This document shows, piece by piece, positions 6,751 through 9,328 of a stretch of DNA of 9,328 nt; positions within the stretch are counted from its first letter, which is position 1; every line of letters begins with the position of its first letter. A program made the translations under genes and the position numbers. This stretch comes from Xanthobacteraceae bacterium (GTDB lineage: Bacteria > Pseudomonadota > Alphaproteobacteria > Rhizobiales > Xanthobacteraceae). The notes under the pieces were generated by a model. The model was given only the letters and a program-made list of their open reading frames with translations. It ran no database searches and had not been told where the DNA came from. The DNA lies in contig JASHWN010000611.1 in assembly GCA_030044035.1 (NCBI GenBank), forward strand, positions 1 to 9,328, in the 5' to 3' direction.

Positions 6751-8541
6751 TTACCGCATCTCGTCCGGCGCCTTAACTCCAAGCAAAGCGAGCCCCGAGG
6801 CAAGCACGGTAACTACGCCTTTTACGAGGACGAGCCGAGCCGCAGTCATTTGTCGATCATCTTGGATAATGAAGCGTAAATGAGGCGCGGCGTTACCGAG
6901 CGTCCAAAGCGCATGAAATTCGCTCGCCAAATCGTAGAGGTAAAAGGCAATTCGATGCGGCTCGTGCGCCTGCGCGGCGGCTTCGACCACGCGCGGGTAC
7001 ATGGCAATTCGCCGCATCAATGAGAGTTCAGCGGGGTCGCTCAGGCGGCCGAGTTCGGCCTCATCGGCCAGTTCGGCAATGTCGCGCGGCAGGTCGCGGA
7101 AGACCTCGCGCGCATTGCGGAACACCGACTGGCCGCGGGCATGGCCGTACTGGACGTAAAACACCGGATTGTCGCGCGACTGCTCGATGACCTTGGCGAG
7201 GTCGAAATCGAGCGGTGCGTCGTTCTTGCGGTAGAGCATCATGAAGCGAACGGCGTCGCGGCCGACTTCGTCCACCACCTCACGCAAGGTGACGAAGTCC
7301 CCTGCCCGTTTCGACATTTTGACCGGCTCGCCGGCCCGCAGCAGCTTCACGAGCTGGATCAGCTTGACATCGAGTTCAACCTTGGCGTCGCTCAAAGCCC
7401 TCACGGCCGCCCGCATTCGCTTGATATAACCGCCGTGGTCGGCGCCCCAAACATCGATCAAGGTGCGGAAGCCACGGCCGATCTTATCGGCGTGATAGGC
7501 GATATCCGAGGCGAAGTAGGTGTAAGAGCCGTCCGACTTCATCAAGGGCCGATCGACGTCATCTCCGAATTGCGTGGAGCGAAACAGCGTCTGCTCACGA
7601 TCCTCCCAGTCCTCGATCGGCGCTCCTTTGGGTGGCGGCAGGCGTCCCTGATAGACAAAACCACGCTCGCGCAGCCAATCGATCGTTCGAGCGACCCGGT
7701 CGATTGAATTTGCGCCAAGCTCCTCCTGAAAAATCAGCGTCCGCTCATAGAAGAAGCGATCTTGGCTTATGCCAAGGGCAGCAAGGTCGTTGCGGATCGC
7801 AATCATCATGTTTTCGAGCGCGATGGTGCGAACGACCGCAAGGCCCTCCAGCTCGGGAGAATTCTTGAGCGTCTCGCCAAACGTTTTCGCGATGAGCTCG
7901 CCTACGGGCTTGAGATAATCGCCAGGATAAAGCCCCTCGGGAATGGCGCCGATGTCTTGGCCGAGCGCTTCGCGGTAGCGCAGATAGGCCGAGCGCGCGA
8001 GCACATCGACCTGCGCGCCGGCATCGTTGATGTAATACTCGCGTGTGACTTTGAAGCCGGCGAAGGCGAGCAGATTCGCCAGCGCGTCGCCGAACACCGC
8101 GCCGCGGCCATGACCGACATGCAGCGGGCCGGTGGGATTGGCGGAGACGTATTCTACGTTGACCGGGATGTCATGGCCGACATCGCTTGCACCGTAACGC
8201 GTGCCGGACCGCACCGCGGTGCGCAGCGCGTCAAGCCACGCCGCCGGCTTGAGCGTGAGATTGATGAAGCCCGGTCCGGCGATCTCGACGCCGTCGATGA
8301 GGTCGTCGGCGCGCAGTTCCTCCGCGATGGCATCTGCAAGCTCGCGCGGCTTCCTGCCGGCATCCTTGGCGAGCACCATGGCGGCGTTGGTGGCCATATC
8401 GCCGTGCGCCGCATCGCGCGGCGGCTCGACCGTAATGCGCGAAAGGTCGAGGCCGACTGGCAATGCACCGGCAACGCCCAGCGCTTCGACAGCGCGGCGA
8501 ACACGCCCGAGAATTTCGGCGAAAATGTTCTCTACGGCCAT
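6751..8541 (-). CDS. argS: Arginyl-tRNA synthetase
   Basis: Class I synthetase that attaches arginine to tRNA-Arg in the cytoplasm; it needs bound tRNA to activate the amino acid. The 596-residue length is normal. N-terminal additional domain (~1-100, including [13 protein letters not shown] and GPGFINL), then the HIGH-type motif [15 protein letters not shown] with HVGH at 141-144, [10 protein letters not shown] (168-177), the [13 protein letters not shown] segment (364-376), the KMSKR loop at 408-412 followed by AGDFVTL, and a C-terminal DALR anticodon-binding domain (~480-596, [18 protein letters not shown]). The ATG at 8541 is the furthest upstream start, since an in-frame TAA lies two codons before it (8547-8545). 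No good Shine-Dalgarno precedes it; the sequence there is one copy of a 13-bp tandem duplication. It lies 52 bp after the dGTPase gene. Confidence 0.98.
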   Translation of the reverse strand: MAVENIFAEILGRVRRAVEALGVAGALPVGLDLSRITVEPPRDAAHGDMATNAAMVLAKDAGRKPRELADAIAEELRADDLIDGVEIAGPGFINLTLKPAAWLDALRTAVRSGTRYGASDVGHDIPVNVEYVSANPTGPLHVGHGRGAVFGDALANLLAFAGFKVTREYYINDAGAQVDVLARSAYLRYREALGQDIGAIPEGLYPGDYLKPVGELIAKTFGETLKNSPELEGLAVVRTIALENMMIAIRNDLAALGISQDRFFYERTLIFQEELGANSIDRVARTIDWLRERGFVYQGRLPPPKGAPIEDWEDREQTLFRSTQFGDDVDRPLMKSDGSYTYFASDIAYHADKIGRGFRTLIDVWGADHGGYIKRMRAAVRALSDAKVELDVKLIQLVKLLRAGEPVKMSKRAGDFVTLREVVDEVGRDAVRFMMLYRKNDAPLDFDLAKVIEQSRDNPVFYVQYGHARGQSVFRNAREVFRDLPRDIAELADEAELGRLSDPAELSLMRRIAMYPRVVEAAAQAHEPHRIAFYLYDLASEFHALWTLGNAAPHLRFIIQDDRQMTAARLVLVKGVVTVLASGLALLGVKAPDEMR

Positions 8542-8542
8542 A

Positions 8543-8568
8543 GCTTAGCAATACGGCTTAGCAATACG
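8543..8568. repeat. Perfect tandem duplication, 2 x 13 bp, before argS
   Basis: GCTTAGCAATACG occurs at 8543-8555 and again, unchanged and directly adjacent, at 8556-8568. Read in the argS direction each copy is CGTATTGCTAAGC, and the second ends one base before the argS ATG. It occupies half of the 52-bp gap between the dGTPase gene and argS. The copy next to the start replaces what would normally be a ribosome-binding site with TAAGC. The repeat is directly visible; any role is unknown. Confidence 0.95.
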
Positions 8569-8584
8569 CCGCTTGTTGCGGCGT
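8566..8584 (-). other. Stem-loop between the dGTPase gene and argS
   Basis: ACGCCGC (8566-8572) and GCGGCGT (8578-8584) form a perfect 7-bp stem with a 5-base loop, 9 bases after the dGTPase stop codon. On the minus strand it is followed by ATTGCTAAG, not a T run, so it is at best a weak terminator or a stability or pausing element. Its downstream edge overlaps the 13-bp tandem repeat by three bases. Confidence 0.5.
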
Positions 8585-8593
8585 GGCGCGCGC

Positions 8594-9328
8594 CTAACGC
8601 AGTTCGGGGGTCGAGTCAAAGAGCCGGGCATGCTCGGCGAGCGCGTAGCGGTCGGTCATGCCGGCGATGAAATCGGCGATGCGGCGCGCGCGACCGGCTT
8701 CTTCGGCGTCGGCAAGGCCCTCGCGCCACTCCGCCGGCAAATCCTCGGGATGCGCGCTATAGCGGGCGAACAGGTTTTTGAGGACGTCAGTGGCCTGGTC
8801 CATCACGTGCATCACGCGGGGGTGCCGGTACATGCGCGGCTTGAGAAAGGCCTTTATGGCGCCGTCTGCCTCGCCGATGGCGGCGGAGAAGCCGGCAACC
8901 GGCGCAACGGCCTGCCGCACCTCATCGGCCGAGCGCGGCGCCAGCGCCGCAAGCCGGCGCCGGGTTTCGGCGACGACGTCCTCGATGAGAAGCCCGATCA
9001 GCCGGCGGATGAATTCGTGCACCACTCGGCTGTCGTCGAGGTCCGGATAGGCCGCGCGAACGCTGGTGATGATTTTTCCGGGCAACGCGACGGCGCCGAT
9101 ATCGTCGAGCGAAAACAGCTCGGCGCGCAGCCCGTCGTCGATATCGTGGGCGTCGTAGGCAATGTCGTCGGCCATAGCGGCGCCCTGCGCCTCGACGCTG
9201 GGAAAGCTCCACAGCTGCAGGTCCTGCCGGCGCGAATAGGCGAGGATCGTGTCCGGCACCTTGCGCTCGCGATAGCGTCCGAGTGGACGACCCTCGCGGT
9301 CGGTGAGCGGCCCGTTGTGCTTGATCAA
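8594..9328 (-). CDS. Deoxyguanosinetriphosphate triphosphohydrolase-like protein, C-terminal part (5' end outside window)
   Basis: HD-superfamily hydrolase of the dGTPase type, which splits dNTPs into deoxynucleoside and tripolyphosphate and so tunes dNTP pools. The frame is open from the window edge for 244 codons; the first codon is TTG (Leu) reading LIKHNGPL, not a start, so roughly the first 150 residues of a ~400-residue protein are missing, including the HD metal-binding motif. What remains is characteristic: PSVEAQGAAMADDIAYDAHDIDDGLRA (residues 44-70 of the fragment), which supplies the later metal-ligand aspartate, followed by an all-helical C-terminal region with MYRHPRVMHVMDQA (~166-179) and FIAGMTDRYAL (~222-232). 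It belongs to the short dGTPase-like class common in alphaproteobacteria, often annotated dgt; true substrate preference is not known from sequence. argS follows after 52 bp, a common pairing in this group. Confidence 0.93.
   Translation of the reverse strand: MIKHNGPLTDREGRPLGRYRERKVPDTILAYSRRQDLQLWSFPSVEAQGAAMADDIAYDAHDIDDGLRAELFSLDDIGAVALPGKIITSVRAAYPDLDDSRVVHEFIRRLIGLLIEDVVAETRRRLAALAPRSADEVRQAVAPVAGFSAAIGEADGAIKAFLKPRMYRHPRVMHVMDQATDVLKNLFARYSAHPEDLPAEWREGLADAEEAGRARRIADFIAGMTDRYALAEHARLFDSTPELR

Noticed and set aside
7762..8670. 302-codon plus-strand open frame opposite argS
   Set aside because: Antisense to a complete, motif-bearing argS and extends into the dGTPase gene; its composition is that of a mirror frame.
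1..9328. Novel system, mobile element, CRISPR array, tRNA or rRNA gene
   Set aside because: Every long stretch is accounted for by a known housekeeping gene. I saw no spaced direct repeats, no transposase or integrase, and no recognisable tRNA or rRNA sequence.

Overview
This is a GC-rich chromosomal core region, most likely from an alphaproteobacterium of the order Hyphomicrobiales (Bradyrhizobium/Rhodopseudomonas/Pseudolabrys-like). I infer this from the protein family types, the gene order dgt-argS-SPOR-nagZ-scpA-scpB-tatA-tatB-tatC-serS, and a palindromic intergenic repeat of the sort scattered through genomes of that group. No database search was possible, so the genus is a guess. All ten genes lie on the minus strand, so they are transcribed from high to low coordinates.

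Layout in transcription order: a dGTPase-like HD hydrolase, 5' end cut by the window (8594-9328); arginyl-tRNA synthetase argS (6751-8541); a membrane-anchored SPOR-domain protein (5159-6688); beta-N-acetylhexosaminidase nagZ (4083-5111); the condensin partners scpA (3265-4086) and scpB (2543-3250); the Tat export genes tatA (2153-2395), tatB (1475-1993) and tatC (638-1459); and the 5' part of seryl-tRNA synthetase serS (1-462), whose 3' end is outside the window. nagZ and scpA overlap by an ATGA, scpA and scpB are 14 bp apart and tatB-tatC 15 bp apart, all suggesting translational coupling. Larger gaps (147-175 bp) precede tatA, tatB and serS. No gene-free stretch exceeds 300 bases.

The genes cover dNTP homeostasis, tRNA charging, peptidoglycan binding at the septum (SPOR) and muropeptide recycling (NagZ), chromosome segregation (ScpAB with an Smc encoded elsewhere) and export of folded proteins (TatABC). 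They read as an ordinary housekeeping cluster with no sign of a mobile element, CRISPR array or defence system.

The non-coding signals worth attention are: a ~113-bp imperfect inverted repeat between tatC and serS whose outer stem reaches the probable serS ribosome-binding site; a perfect 13-bp tandem duplication directly before the argS start, next to a small hairpin; and two stem-loops in the tatA-tatB gap. I did not find a previously undescribed system.
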